Shown here piece after piece: positions 22,801 through 37,560 of a DNA stretch of 64,000 bases (within the stretch, counting starts at the first letter, position 1; every line of letters starts with the position of its first letter). The position numbers were made by a program, and so were the translations under genes. The stretch is taken from the NCBI GenBank assembly GCA_020740775.1, contig JAHEWK010000007.1:3100001-3164000 (forward strand), written 5' to 3'. The DNA is from Ilyonectria destructans. Lineage: Eukaryota; Ascomycota; Sordariomycetes; Hypocreales; Nectriaceae. Below the pieces are notes generated by a model. The model had not been told where the DNA came from. It searched no databases and saw only the letters and a list, made by a program, of their open reading frames with translations.

Positions 22801-23806
22801 TATATATTTTTAGGCTTTTTTAATAGCTATTACTGTTTAGCTTTATTAATAATTACTCTATTAAGAGTTTTAATTAAGTTAGTTAGTTTTTTAGTATTAA
22901 ATACTGCTTTTTATACTTTAAGTCTTAAAGCTTAATTTTAATTTAGCTGATTTTATAAATTAGATTTAACTTAAATTATTATTATTAAAAATTCTACTAA
23001 TAGAAGAGATATAGAGATTTAATATAGTCTCTTTTTAATATTAAAGAATTTATTTAAGATATTTTATTTCTGTTACTTTTCTAAATTAATCTTATTAACT
23101 TTAGAAGTTTTAAAATACTTAATAAATTTAAATAGTTAATTAAATTATTCTACTATTAAAGTTATTTTTATATCTTAATCTTTTTTATATAGATTTAAAT
23201 TAAAGTTATTTTTACTTTTATTCTTATAGTAGAAGTTTTTTAAATAACTATTAATTATAGCTTAATTATTATCTTTTAAAGTAGCTTAATTTACTAACTA
23301 CTTTTAATAAGCTTTTTCTATTTAATTTAGTAGCTAATTTAACTTATTTCTTTTAATATAAAGAAAGTTATCTTTTAGCTTATTAATATCTCTATTAAAT
23401 AGATTATCTTTATTATAGATAATATTTTAAGTTAATATTATCTTTTTAACAGTTAGATTTTAAATTCTATAGATATTAAATAATAAATATTCTATAAAAT
23501 AGTTAATTTAAGCTTAAGAATTTAATTTTTACTTTTTCTTTTACTTTTTTAGAGTATTTTAAGTTATTATAAATACTTTAAATCTATAAAGCTATAAGAA
23601 GCTTTTCAGTTATTAATATATTTAGAGATTTAGTTATTTAAATAAATAGCAGCTTAATAAATTTTAAGTTATAAATATAATAAAAGTTAAGCTTTAGCTT
23701 TTATAGCTTTAATCTTATTTTTAATAATTTCTTTTAAAAGCTTTAATACTTTTATTTTAAGTAGCTATATTTACAGGTATTAACTCTATAATAATATATA
23801 TTCTTA
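19868..23806. other. AT-rich RIP-degraded repeat block, no readable genes
   Basis: Base composition falls sharply after about 20,150 to mostly A/T with TpA-rich words. Translations in all frames are full of stops. The stretch 22,180-22,390 is an inverted copy of 7,645-7,860. Residual CpA occurs almost only as CAG. I could not assign the block to a named element. Confidence 0.75.
22180..22390 (-). repeat. Dispersed repeat, inverted copy of 7,645-7,860
   Basis: The reverse complement aligns with 7,645-7,860 for about 200 bp with scattered C/T and G/A differences. It continues into unrelated sequence at both ends. The family is unknown. Confidence 0.65.
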
Positions 23807-23811
23807 TAATA

Positions 23812-24192
23812 TAATAATCAGTTTGCTATACTATATTTATAAGTTTAAAATAAGCTGATTCTAATTAGTTTATATAATAGATAAATTAAATAAATTAAAA
23901 CTTAAATAAATATATTATATCTAATAATAATAAAGTTAAAAATACTTAATATAATTAAATTATATTAATAGCTAAAAAGCTACTTATTACTGAATATATA
24001 CTTTTTAAATAACTATATATAAAGTAAATTATATAATAAATAGAATACTTAATCTTAAAGTATAGTACTTTAAGATTAATATTTTAAAAGTATAATACTT
24101 TTATTTTTATAATTCTATTATAATTAATTATAGCTAACTATAAGTTTTATATATTACTATTTTAAATTGCCTTTTTAAATTAAGCTGTAATA
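23812..24192 (+). mobile_element. Solo LTR X1, TSD TAATA
   Basis: A 381-bp element begins TAATAATCAG and ends AAGCTGTAATA, presumably TG...CA ends changed to TA...TA by RIP. It is flanked by the 5-bp duplication TAATA (23,807-23,811 and 24,193-24,197). It aligns along its length with X2 (35,862-43,290 without the LINE) and with the start of the reverse copy X3 (48,070-48,276). It is uninterrupted where X2 holds LINE B (about 24,032-24,043), so it serves as the empty site. Confidence 0.8.
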
Positions 24193-24197
24193 TAATA

Positions 24198-27100
24198 TCT
24201 TCTCTTTTAGAATTTTATCTTTAAAGCTATATAAATAGACTTTAGTTTTAAATTCTTCTATTAGTTTATTACTTTCTTCTTTAATTATTCTTATTATAAT
24301 ACTAATATAATATTAAATTAAATAACTAAAAGTATCTATAAGAAAACTAAAAAAAAAGCTTTCTCTTTTTATAAATATTAAGCTTAATAATTTTAAAGCT
24401 AATATACTTTATATTAATTATTTTTATAGTAATAAAAAATATATTATAAGTAGTACTTTTATTTAATATAGTGGGTATATTAAAGAAAAATACTATTATA
24501 ATAGTATATAAATAGTATTATTCTATAAGTTCTAGTTTTTTTTAAAATATAACTTTTTTAAATATTAATAAATAACTAGTAAATATACTTTTAATCTATA
24601 AAAAGAAATTAAAAGATAATAAAAAAAGAGCTAATAATATTCTCTTTAAGATTTATAAGTAAATAGTAAAATTACAGGCTAAAATAGCTACTACTACTAG
24701 TTATTTATTATAGATTTATAAAGTTTATTTATATATTTTCTCTAAATAGTTTAAAGCTATTTATTAGAGTTTTTAAAATTTAAATAATAAGAATAAGCTT
24801 TTAAGTATTTTAAATAGATATAAGTATTATTTAATTTAGAATATATAGATTATAAAAGTACTTAATAATATTAATTAATTATTTTTTAGCTTAAGTAAGA
24901 AATTTAAAAATATTACTTTTTTAATATTAAATTCTTTTTTATCTTTTAATATTATATATAAAATACCTTTAGTAAATACTGTATATAGTTAAGGTTTTTT
25001 AGTAGTTACTATAAGATTTTATTTTTTAGGTAGTTTTTCTATTTAATAAGATATATTATTTTATTATTAATTCTTTTTATTTCTTAAATTTCTTTAATTT
25101 TTTACTTTTTTAGTAATTTTACTTTTAATTTATAATTATAATTATTATTAACTATAATAGTATTCTATATAGATTCTAGTAATAAAATATAAAAAATAAA
25201 GTATATTTTAACTTTTAAAGATAAATTTAATCTGTAGTTATTTTCTGAAATTTTCTTTAGAATTATATAGAATTTAATAAATTTATAGTTAAGTTTTCTA
25301 TTTAATCTATTTATTAAAAGGTTTTTTATTTCTAAAAGAACTATATACTCCTTAAGAAGAATAATCTTTTTATTCTTTTAGAGTTATAATATTTATTTAT
25401 TTAATATCTAATAAACTTAAATTTAGTTTCTATTTTTTTATAGAGGTTTTTTAATTTATTAGCAGTAAATATTATATAGAGAGTAATAATCTCTTTCTGT
25501 AATTAGTAATATATATTAATAGTAAATCTGAAATTTATAAATATAGATATAAGTTCTATACTTTATATATAATAATATTATAGCTTAACTATACTATTAG
25601 TAACTTTTTAATTTAATTATTTTATTTATAGTTAATATAGTACTATAGGTATTACTTAAGAATTTAATTTATTCTTTCTATTTATCTATTTACTTAAGCT
25701 TAAAATATAGTAATTAATTAGTAGTTAAGTTTAAATTATACTATTAAAGCTTATTAAAACTTAAATATAAATAGAAATTCTCTATTAATTAGAATCTCTA
25801 TTAGTAATCTATATATATTAATAATTCCAGTTAAATATATAGGTAAACTCTTCTATATCTATTATCTTTCTATATAGTATTTAGTCTTTTTAGCTTTACT
25901 TAATATTATTAAATAGATTAAAGCTATACAGTGTTATTAAATAGTAAAAATAAATAGTAAATACTATACTTAGTATTAAAAGAAATAGTAGCTAAATAAT
26001 AAGGTTATTATATATTAATCTCTATTTAAAGCTTTAATTTAACTTTTCTAACTTTAACTTTACTATCTATAGATAATAAAGTTAGTTAATAATTTTATTA
26101 TCTGTAGTTAATAACCTTATTATTTACAGTTAAAGTTAGAATAAGTTAAAAAAGTTAGATAGAATTTTAATAGAAGAAGAAAAAGCAGCTTAAAATTTAA
26201 ATTTAAACTTTAGTAACTATAATATATATAATAAAAACACAGTAAATTTAAATATTAAGTTTTCTTATTAAGAGTTTTTATATAATATAAAATAAGAAAA
26301 CTTTATAAATTAGTTTATTATAATAAAAATATTATTATAAAAAGCTTTAATTATTAAATCTTTTAATAGAGGTAATTTTATAATAAAGTTTATAGTAATT
26401 AAATATTAAAGTTACTATATAATAAGTAGTAGCTATAATTTACTATATAATTTATAATATTATACTTTAAATTTTATATAAAAGTTATATTATTAAATAA
26501 CTTTTAATATAATCTTTTTAATTTTAGAAAATATATATATTATTTTAACTCTCTTAAAGATTTTATTAACTTTTTAATATCTATATAATAAGTATATATA
26601 TATTTTCTATATATATTATTCTTATAATTCCAGTAAAACTTATAATTTCTATAATTTTATCTATAAAGTAAGAATAAAAATAAAGTTACTTATTATTCTA
26701 TATATTTTATAACTTTAATTATATTACTTAATTTTCTTTAGTAATTTATAGTTATAAGTTATACAGTAAGTACTACTAAATATTTACTATTTAAGGTATT
26801 TATTATAGCTTTTTATAGCTTTATTTAGATTATTTTGTATTTTTTAATAGTAATTATAAATTTTCTATATCTTAGCTAGTATTTATATTAATTTCTATTA
26901 TAAAAGCTTTTTTTATAGTAGTATTTTATAATAGTTTTATATTAATATACTAAGATATTATATTTTCTATTTATCTTATTAATAAATACTTTCTTAAGAA
27001 GATTATTATATATCTAATTAATAAAATATCTATATAATTCAGTCTATAGTAATTTATAGTATATAGAAATAGATTTCTTAAATTTATATATATATTTTAG

Positions 27101-28699
27101 GTATTTTTACTATATATACTCTTTAAAAGTAAAAAGAAAGATTTATTTATTAGCTTTAGCTATTTTAGTATTAAAATCAGCTTATTAACTAATTATATTA
27201 GCTTATTTATTCTTTAATTCTTTAATATAAATAATAATATAATTAAATTTAAATAGATATTCTATTTATTTAAGTTATTATCTATTAAGTTATTATATTA
27301 TAGTAAAGTAGGAGATATTCTTATAATTTATATAAACTTTAATCTTATAGTTACTTTTTAAGAAATAATATTAAAATTTCTCAAAATAGTTAATAATAAT
27401 AAGAAATTCTTTATTATAAATAGAATAGTTAAATTCTATACTATATATTTTATATAAATAAAATATAATAGAGTAAAGTAATTTATTTTTATTTTTTTAG
27501 CTAATCTAGCTACTTAAAGTAAAGTTAAAAGTATTTATTTTTAATTTAATTCTCTTCTTAAAGTTAAATAAAGCTAAAATAGATTTTATAAATATAATAT
27601 CTTAAATAACTTTAAAAGCTTTTATTACTATTTTTATTAAAGTTAAATTTAATTTCTTTTTTTATAAGTTTAATAAGTAAAATAGTATATTTACTGAAGT
27701 TTTTAATAAATTATTAGTAATAATTAGTAAAACTTAAAAAGAATTATATTTCTATTATATTCTTAAGTAGTTATTATTTCTTAATTACTATAATTTTCTT
27801 AGATTTTATCTATATTTAATTATATAATATTATATATTTAAGAAACTTTACTATTTAAATATAAAAGTTACTTTTTTCTAATTTAATTAATAAGTTTATA
27901 TATTATAGTTTCTATAAGACTATATAGATATATTACTTATAATCTTTTTTATTTTATAAGAAAATAAGAATATTATTTAGATAGTATATAATAAAGATAT
28001 TAAGATATTCTTATAGTATATAATTAATTATATATTAAAATACTATAGATATATTAATAAGTTTAAAAAGTATAACTAAATATTTATATAATTTAAATTT
28101 AATTCTAAATATAGTTATTTATTTATATTCTTTCTTAATATAGATAAAATTATACTTTAATAAAGAAACTTAATATTTAAATTTACTATATCTTTATTAT
28201 ATATATTATAATTATAATTCTATATTATAATAGTTAATATACTTAGAAATCTTTTATAATAGTAATATATTATAGATTTAAATTCTACTGAAATTAACTT
28301 TTATTTTTTTAAAAGTAATTATTATTATTACTCTCTTAATATATAACTTATTATATAATCTTATATTATTAGTTATAAAGAGATATAGTAGCTAAATAGC
28401 CTATAGAATACTATAATATTATTATATATAATTCTATATATTTATACTAATTAATCAGTATATAGATACTAATTAAACTTTAATTTAATTACTTAAATTT
28501 TAAGTTATCTATTTAAGCTTAACTTTTATAGATATATACAGTATATATAAATACTGAAATTAATAGAGGTTTAGAGTTTTTTATCTAAAAGTTAGAGTAT
28601 ATTACTATAGCTAATAGAAGGGTTTTTCTTATTAGTATATATAGATTTTAAAAGGTAAGAGGAATTAAATTAACTAATAGAAATAGAATTAAATTAAAT
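24198..28699. other. AT-rich RIP-degraded block with repeat W1
   Basis: All frames are closed and the DNA is almost purely A/T with short CT/AG-containing words. The only substructure I can support is repeat W1 (25,860-26,270). No LTR ends, RT boxes or transposase signatures could be read through the mutation load. Confidence 0.7.
25860..26270 (+). repeat. Dispersed repeat W, copy 1
   Basis: It aligns directly with parts of 43,400-44,440 (W3) and inversely with 28,700-30,375 (W2). It includes an imperfect minisatellite of GTTAATAACCTTATTATCTATA-type units near 26,070-26,130. It lacks about 0.6 kb present in the middle of W2 and W3. The family is unknown and no coding content is readable. Confidence 0.65.
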
Positions 28700-30375
28700 T
28701 AAAATTCTAGGCTTTATATATTAAATAAATCTCTAGCCTAGTAAATATATATAATAATAAATATATTATAATTATTAAAGCTTAAATTTAAATTTTAAAC
28801 TGCTCTTTTTCTTATTTTATTAGAAATTTATTTAACTTTTTTAATTTATTCTAACTTTAATATATAAATCTATAAATTTTATAACTTTATTAAAGGTTAT
28901 AAAGTAGTAAAAAAAGAAATATTATTATAAAGAAAATATTCTAATAAAGAATATATAAATAGAGAATATATATAGATAAAAGGTAATAGTATAAAATAGT
29001 ATAATAATAGTGTATTATATAATATATAATATAAAAAGTCCAAGTTTTAATTTATTTAGAGGTTTTTAGTTTTTTATAGATACATTATATAAAGTCTAGC
29101 TATTATATTAGAATAATATATATACTGTTAGAAAACTTTAAATTATAGCTTTTTAATAGTATTATATTTATTCTTATAGATACTTTTCTTATTAGGTAAT
29201 TTTAATTTTAAATAGTAGATAATTTAAAATTAATAGATTTTAAAGTATAGATAGATTAATAAGCTAATTTAGGCTGATTAATTATATAGTATTAATCTTA
29301 TTATTAATACTGTATTTTAGTATATTATTATAAGATTTCTTATAGTATTTTTAAGCTATATCTTTAGGCTTAAAATTTAAAGCTTAAACTGTAAAATAAT
29401 TATAAAGTTATATATTTACAGTTTTTAATAAACTTAATTTATAAAATACCTTAAGATTTTTAATACTTATAATAATCTTTATTTAAATTTACTTTCTTAC
29501 TCTAGCTAATTAGTATCTATACTAACTCTATATAATTTAATAGCTTTTAAAATTAAAGCTTATATATCTTACTGCTAATTTTCTTAATAAATCTTTAGTC
29601 TTTTTTATTATTACTATTTTTAATATCTTTAGCTAAATTATATAGTATAGCCTTCTCTATTTAGATATATATAATATTAATACTGATAATTATATTTCTT
29701 TAGAAATTTAATTTTATCTTTATTATTAAGGAATAAGCTATATTTAAAAATAGCTAATATAATCTATTAGCTTATATTTAGATATTTTAAGTAGTAAGAT
29801 AAATAGCTGAAAAGTCTATATTCTTTAAAGAACTTTTAATAGATATTTAATTTATTTCTTTTCTTAAGATCTTATAGATTCTAAAGGTATTTAATATTAT
29901 ATTAATATTTAATTATATATTCTAAAGATATAAAATTAGTGATAATTAAACCTTTATAAATTATAATTAATAAAATAAAAATTATTATAAGAGAATAATT
30001 ATTAAAAAGAAGGTTAATTTTTTAAAAATAAAAGATATTAATTTCTCTTATATCTTATTACTTAAAATAAGATTTCTATCTTAAAGTTATCAACTATAAA
30101 TAGTAAGATTATTAACTATATATAATAAGGTTATTAATTAATTTTATTATTTATAGATAGTAAAATTAAAGTTAGAAAAATTAAATTAAAGCTTTAAGTA
30201 AAAATTAATATATAATAACTTTATTATTTAATTACTATTTCTTTTAATATTAAATATACTATTTACTATTTATCTCTACTATTTAATAATACTATATAGC
30301 TTTAATTTATTTAATAATATTAAGTAAAGTTAAAAAAGCTAAATAGATAAAATTATAAGCTTTTTTAAGATTAAA
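28700..30375 (-). repeat. Dispersed repeat W, copy 2, interrupted by LTR Y2
   Basis: Read on the minus strand, 30,375 to 29,436 and then 28,882 to 28,700 align with 43,400-44,440. The gap between the two parts is exactly LTR Y2 and its duplication. Corresponding points in W3 (about 44,260-44,270) are continuous. The alignment is long enough (about 1 kb) to suggest the internal part of a transposon, but no protein motif survives. Confidence 0.65.
28888..29430 (-). mobile_element. Solo LTR Y2, TSD AACTT
   Basis: A 543-bp copy of the Y LTR in minus orientation, starting TATTAAAGG and ending TTTTTAATA (RIP-modified TG...CA). Perfect AACTT duplications lie at 28,883-28,887 and 29,431-29,435. It interrupts repeat W2. 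It is more heavily mutated than Y1. It carries about two copies of the internal decamer repeat. Confidence 0.87.
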
Positions 30376-30577
30376 TACTATAAATACTTTAACTTTATAC
30401 AGTTTATTATATAGCTTAAAAATTAAAAGTAGTAAAATTCAGTTTTTTTTAATAATATTATTAAGTTACTTAAAGCTTATATAGAGATATAGCTTTTTCT
30501 TAATATCTTTTAGATATATTCTTTTAGTATTATTAGTTTATTATTATTAAATTTATAAATTAAAAAGAATTTTAAGT

Positions 30578-31060
30578 TATTAAAGGTTATTAAATAGTAA
30601 AATAAATTAATATAATAATAAAAAAGATATTTTAATAAAGAATATAAAGTTAAGAGGTATATATAGATAAAAGGTAAATAGTATAAAATAGTATAAAATA
30701 GTATATTTATAGTGTATATTAATATATAATACTAAAAGTTTTAAGTTTTAAATAGCTTAAAAATTTTAAGCTTTTTATAGATAATCTCTTAAAATCTAAT
30801 TATTATAGCTAGATAATATATATACTATTAAATAGCCTGAAAAATCAGCTTTTAAATAGTATTAAAATCACTCTTTATTATATTTTAAATACTGAAATAT
30901 CCAGCTTTAAAATTAAGTTAATTTTAAAGTAAATTAACTTTTAATTTCTAATTATCAGGCTAATATTAATCTAATTAAAACAGTATAAATAATATTAATA
31001 ATACTGCTCTTTATATTATAAGAGAATATTTCTTTTTAATTTTAATAACTTTTTTTTTTA
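30578..31060 (-). mobile_element. LTR Y3, divergent or partial
   Basis: It starts TATTAAAGGTTATTAAATAG like the other minus-oriented Y LTRs and carries three decamer repeats. It follows the family to about 31,000, after which the distal part (near 30,930-31,060) diverges and no matching duplication could be placed. The 3' limit is approximate. Confidence 0.6.
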
Positions 31061-33547
31061 ACTTTAAAGCTATTATAATAAAAAACTTATAGTAGATTAT
31101 ATAGAATTAAATATCTATTTATATATTTAAAGAATATTAATATAAGTTAATTCTATTTTTAAAAATAATCTTTAAATTCTATTTATTTAATTTTAATAAT
31201 TCTATCTTTTATTTTTCTATAAAAAGTTTCTAATAGATTTAATACTTTAAAGAAATAATCTTAAGTTAATTATTTTATTTTTTTTATTCTCTTTGTTTTT
31301 AGAGGTTTTTATATAGTTATTAAAACTATTTTTATAAAAATATAATAATTTATTTAAAGTATTACTTTTTTTCTATTTAATATTTATATTTTATTCTTTT
31401 TAAAAATAAGAAAGTTTTTATTATTTCTTTTTTTAAAACTTTATTTATATTATTAATTAAAGTTTAAAATCTCTATTTATATTTATTACTATTTATAATC
31501 TTAAGAGGTATATTTTTAAGTGTATTTAATATATCTCTTAGTTAATATTAAAGTTTTTTTTTATAATTATAGCTATTTAAATACTATATTATATTTCTTA
31601 ACTTTAATAATATTAAATATAATATCTTTATTTCTATTTTCTATAAGTATCTTAAGGTAATTAACCTCTTAAACTATCTATTTATTATTATAGTTAAAAG
31701 ATATTTCTTTTAAGTTAGATATTTTATAAGATTTTTTCTTATATTTCTATAGAATTTCTAATTTATTTACTAACTTTAATTAAATATAATTTATAATAGT
31801 ATTACAGTCTATTAATCTTATTATTTATACTTTTTTAATTTAAATTTCTATTTTAATTACATCTTTTTTAAAATAGTATTTTATACTTAAAGTCTTTTTT
31901 AAAAGTAAGAATTCTTTTTCTATTATATTTATTTATTACTTTATTATAAATAGTAAGTATTATTTTTTATATATTTATAGATTTCTTTATATTATAGCTT
32001 ATTATAAAATTCTCCTTCTATTTATATTTTAAAATTAAATCTATTTATATATATCTTATAAATCTATATAGTAATTTTATATAAGTATTTTATATACTTA
32101 AGGTATATTCTCTTAATATAGTTTATAGTATAATTAGCTAGATATTTAAATAGATTATACTATAATTAAACTTTCTATTTCTTATATATATAATATTCTT
32201 CTATTATATATTTATTAATTATAGAGTCTTTCTTAATATATTTATTAAAATAGAAGTTATTAAGCTATTTAAGTATAATTACTTTTTATTTTTTAAACTA
32301 CTTAATTATTCTATAGTCTTTTATTTTAATTTTATTATAGAATTATTATAGCAGTTAAAATATAATTTATATAGAATAATAATTATAGTAGATTTTCTTA
32401 AAATAGTATACTAAATATATATAGTAAGTATATAATAGCTATAATATACTACTATATCTTAAGCTTTTAGAATATAATTTTAATTTATTTTTAAATATTA
32501 TTAATTTTAAGTAATTATTTAGCTTAAGAATATCTTTTTATAGAATTATATAAATATAAATAGATTATTCTTCTTTTATATTTAATATTTACTTAAAAAG
32601 GTATTTTATTATTTATTAGCTTCTTTTTTACTTTATAATTACTTTAAAAATAAATTTAAAAGTACTACTTTTATATTTACTCTTCTTAAGATATTAAGTT
32701 ATTAATTTATCTCTTAAGTTCTTATTATTCTTATTATTAAATTTAGAGTATTTATCTATTAAAATTTAAATATTTTTATTAGTAAAAAAAAGCTTAAGTT
32801 ATTTAGCTTATCTAGCTTCTATACTTATACTAATATTTAGCTTTTCTTTTATTTATATATAGTATTTATATTTAATCTTATTATCTGCTTATTATTATAA
32901 TAAGATTTTTATAATTCTCTTATAAAAAATTACTATAATTAAAAGTATTTTTAGAGTAAATTAGCTATTTAGAATATTACTTTTATTATTAGTAACTTTT
33001 ACTATAAAGTAAATATACTTAAAGTTTTTTTTTTATTTAGTTTTTTTATTTTTTCTAATTATTCTAATTTTCTTTATTATTTTATATAGTATTTAATTTC
33101 TTTTCTTTTTTAAGAGTATAAAGACTGATATTTAAAATATAAGAATATTATAGATATTAAATATTATATTCTTTTAAGTTTCTTTAAGAGATAGTTAGTA
33201 TTCTTTCTCTATTATTTAATTAGATTTATAATTATAATCTTTCTTTTTAAGTATTTTCTTACTCTTAAAATTAATCTTTATAATAAAGCTTATTTTATCC
33301 AGCTGAGTTTCTATATTATTATAATCTATATAAATTATTATTAAGAGGTTAGAGTGCCCTAATATATATATACCCAGAGGGAAGATTAAAAGCTTAATAG
33401 TAAAAAAAAAACACTAATAATAATATTAATAATATAGACTATATACTCAGTCTATTTAAAGATTAATAGTTACTTAAATAGACTAAAGTTTCTAGTCTAA
33501 CTGATTATCTTTCCTAATACTTTAATAAGCTATAGAAATAGCTATAT

Positions 33548-33640
33548 CTTAAAAAAGGTAGATCTGCTGGAAAAGCTAGATCTTAAAAAAGCTAGATCTA
33601 CTGAAAAAGCTAGATCTACTGGAAAAACTAGATCTTAAAA
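33548..33640 (+). repeat. Tandem repeat around TAGATCT (16-18 bp units)
   Basis: About five units alternate between GCTAGATCTACTGGAAAA-like and GCTAGATCTTAAAAAA-like forms. The core AGATCT is palindromic. The array is short and no function is evident. Confidence 0.75.
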
Positions 33641-33717
33641 AACGTAAAATTATAATAAATATAAAAGCTCTATAAGTCTTACCTCTTTCACTTTAGTTAT
33701 CTTTCTATTCTTATATA

Positions 33718-33808
33718 TACCTTAACTAACTACTTAACTAACTACTTAACTAACTACTTAATTAACTACTTAACTAACTACTTAACTAATTACTTAACTA
33801 ACTAAAGA
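33718..33808 (+). repeat. Tandem repeat, 12-bp unit CTTAACTAACTA
   Basis: About seven units of a CTTAACTAACTA dodecamer, some with C-to-T changes (CTTAATTAACTA), follow each other. It is a simple minisatellite. Confidence 0.85.
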
Positions 33809-36134
33809 TATCTGCTTTCTGTTTTATCCTTCAGACCGATATAGTATCTCCTAATTGTAGCTATACTTATAGCTTCTATTTTAATCTATACTACTTAATC
33901 TAAAGTAACCTAACCCTAATTTTAAAGCTATAAATTACAGCTAAAAAGTCCAGACTTAAAGATATTAAAAGAGTATAAATTAATTAACCTAGCAAACTGT
34001 ATCTAATATAGTTACTTATATTTAGCTGCTATATAATTCGAAAGCTAGCCGGCCTAAATATAGATTTAAGACTTTAGATTACTGCTGAGATAGGCTGTCT
34101 TAGGATGATAGTTTAGAACTGCAATAGTAGGACAATTTCTCCAGCTGAAAAGGTATTCTTAAATAGCTTATACAGCTCTGGCTATACAGTATAGATTATA
34201 CAGCTGATATATAATATAGTGTTAGTTAACTTATAGCTAAAGAATTAATATAAGAACCTAAGGGAACCCTATTAATAGCTTTAGTTAGTAAATAGAAGTT
34301 AGCTTAATTTAGGCTTTTACCGACTAGTTACCTCTAGTAGCAGCTATAAAGGAATTATAGAGGGATGTTATAGAGGAGGTTATGTATTTAGCAGTCTTTC
34401 CCGGAGTTAGCAGACTGATATAGAAGAGGTAAAAGACTGTAATTAGGTTTATAATTAATAGACTAAGTTTCTTATTACACTTATATAAGAATGTAATATA
34501 GAATTTAAAACAGTAGTTAGAATAGTAATTTTAATAATAATATAAATTATTTTATAATTATATATTTATCTATCTAAAAGTCTTTTTTATATTATTTAAT
34601 CTATCTTACTTTCTTTTTATCTTTAAGTATAAATTTAAATTAATTATTAATTTTAAGCTTTTAGCTTTTATAGAATATATATTTAGTATTACTATAATTT
34701 TAATAGATTACTTTAAAGTAGTTTCTTTTAATTACTTTAATATTTATAAAGCTTAAATTTATTCTATAAAAGCTATCTATTTATTATTTCTTTTTTTAGT
34801 TAATATTAAATTTCTTACCTTTTTAATTAGAAGTATAAAATTCTTTTAATTTCTTAGTTTTTTTTTCTATTATTATTTAAATTACTAATTATTAATTTCT
34901 ATAGTAAGTTATATAAGCTTCTTATAAATAATAGATTTCTTCTTTCTAATTATAGTATTTTTAACTTTAAATTTTAACTTTTAGTAAAAGCTTTTTATAT
35001 AAGCTTTTTCTTCTTAATTAAGTTATAATATAAAGTTATAATATTTAGCTATATATATAAATATAGCTTTTTTCTATTTAAGCTTTTAAATATATTATTT
35101 TACTATTTATTTCTTATTTTAGAATCTGTAAAAACTTTTAAGCTTATACTTAAAGACTTTATAATTTCTATAAATAGCTTTAGTTTCTTTCTTTTTAATA
35201 GTATATAAATTATTAATATAATTTTTTATAATAAATTTAAATTATTATAAGGCTTTATTCTTAAGAAACCTTATACTATATTAAACTTTAACTTTATTTA
35301 AGATAAATTATATTAAGTAATATAGTTAGTATATTTAAAGCTATATAAGAAATTCTTATAGACTAATAGTTAAGCTATTATATAGATTAAGTTAGTATAG
35401 ATAAAGAATTTCTCTAGTATTTTTACCTTTAATAGTATTAAAAGTAGTATTTTTAATATAATCTTTATATATAAACTTCTAGCTAATTAGTTCTTAAGCT
35501 AGTTTATTATTATATTTCAGTAGGGTTTTATACTAAATACTTAAGAGATTAATTTACTTTTATTTATTAGCTATATTTACTTTAGAAGTATTTAGAAGTT
35601 TATTAAGCTATATAAATAGTTTCTTATTAATATATTTAAGCTTTTTAAAATCCCTTATAGTAACTTTTTTATTATTATTTTTTTCTTTTTTTTCTTTTTA
35701 AAAGAGATTAAAATCTCTATTATTATTAATAAAAAAGTTATAAATTTAGTTCTTAAAGAAGTTTAAATTACTAAAAGGTATTATAGATACTATAATAGTA
35801 AATTTAATATTATTTAAGTTTAATATAAATAATATACTAAATAAAAGCTATTAATATATAATAATTAATCTACTATATTATACTTATAAATCTAAAGTAA
35901 ATTGATTTTATTTAATTTATATAATAGATAAATTAAATAGATTAAAACTTAAATAAATATATTATATTTAATAATAGTAAAATTAAAAATATTTAATATA
36001 ATTAAATTATATTAATAGCTAAAAAGCTACTTATTACTAAATATATACTTTTTAAATAACTATATATTAAATAAATTATATAATAAAGAGTAAAGAACTT
36101 TTATATATAAGACTAAGATTATTAAGATCTCTAT

Positions 36135-37560
36135 AGTCTCTCAACTAAATTCCAATTTAATATCAGAATTAAAATCAGCATAAAAATTCACCCAGGCAAT
36201 AATACTGCAGTAGCAGCTATAGGGCACTGTTAAAGTAGTGAAGCTAATAGCGGTAGATTCGGATTGGGCTGGCTTTAAAAGTAGTAGCTTCTACCCTAAT
36301 ACAGGAGCCTCCCAATATGGGCAGTATCAGTATAGTAATATTATAATAGCCTTACTGACTGAAGAAGAGACTGCTAGAGATACTAAAAAAGAGAAGGCAC
36401 TTAAGAAATTATCCAGCCTTATTTAGGGGGAAATTCTTAATAGAGGATAGAAAATTATCTGCACTCTAATTGATATAAAAATTCTACGGCACTATAGTAA
36501 TACTAATAAAGCTATACTGATATACTTTAAGCTTAAAGAAATAATCTATAAGGTAGTATATAAAGCTATCTAAAGTATCCAGACTGGTACCGATATATAG
36601 CCGCAGTGAATATAGATAGATATTATATTATCCAGATATAATACCTACTAACCCCCCCTAAAGTCTGTCTCTGCTAGATATAACCGTAAAGTTATAATTA
36701 AATAAAATAACCCCTTAGAGAAGATATACTTGTATATTCCAGCTGAAGTTATAATAGCAGTTAATATAGTAATAGAAGATCTAAAGGCTGTAGCAGCAGC
36801 CTGCTAGCTATAGAGTGGAGATACTATTATTACCTTTTACAGCCTGGCAGCTAAATATATTATAATAAATAACTAAGTCTAGAAGGCCTTTAGGGATAAT
36901 ATATTAATATTAAAGAGAATATATAGTATAATAATAAAAGGTATACTAGCTGAAAGCTAATAGGTTAACTAAGATAACCTCTATAGAAAAATAGAAGAAG
37001 AAAATAATATTACTATTATTAGAATAAGTCTAATATAAAGCTAAAAGGATACTATAATAAGAATTAATATAATCCTTATAGTTAATAGTATAATAGCTGC
37101 TAACCAGTTATATAATAGAGGGCTAATTTATAAATTAATAATAATAGACTGTAAACTCTTTAAGGAGTTACTGCAGCTAAAGTAATATTTTAACTGCTAT
37201 AAAATAGGCTATATCGCCAGATTCTATAGAAAGAAAGCCTAATATAAATACTGCAGTATTACTATATACCCTAACAGTAAAAAGAACTGCCTATTAATAC
37301 CTACTAAAGTAGTAAAATACCTAAAATATTAAGATAACTATTTAGTATAGTTATAATAGTATTCTACAGTTAATAGCTACTAGTAATAGGCAATCTATAT
37401 CTACTTATACTAACTTAAAAGATTTAAAGATAGATAGAACCTATAGTAATACCCTAATGCCCTGCTCTTTAGGTAGTTAAACCCAGAAGACTATAGATTC
37501 TAAACTCTCTCCTACTAAAAGAGAGGCCCCAGATGCCCCCTAGACTTAGATAGAGCCGCT
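36135..37560 (+). pseudogene. LINE B ORF1 (gag-like), degraded
   Basis: The frame is readable from about 36,135. The stretch 36,238-36,426 is still open and includes ALLTEEETARDTKKEKALK. A CCHC zinc knuckle is recognisable at about 37,195-37,265 (CYKIGYIARFY, then YKYC), with some Cys/His codons changed to Tyr by TG-to-TA or CA-to-TA mutation. Gag-like ORF1 proteins bind element RNA and chaperone reverse transcription. The stop and the boundary with ORF2 are not determinable. Confidence 0.65.

Larger units (their letters stand above)
31061..35856. other. AT-rich RIP-degraded block with two small tandem arrays
   Basis: No readable gene. The sub-block 33,300-34,460 is less AT-rich than its surroundings and holds the two tandem arrays listed separately. 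The rest is uniform RIP-type sequence with residual CpA mainly in CAG. Confidence 0.7.
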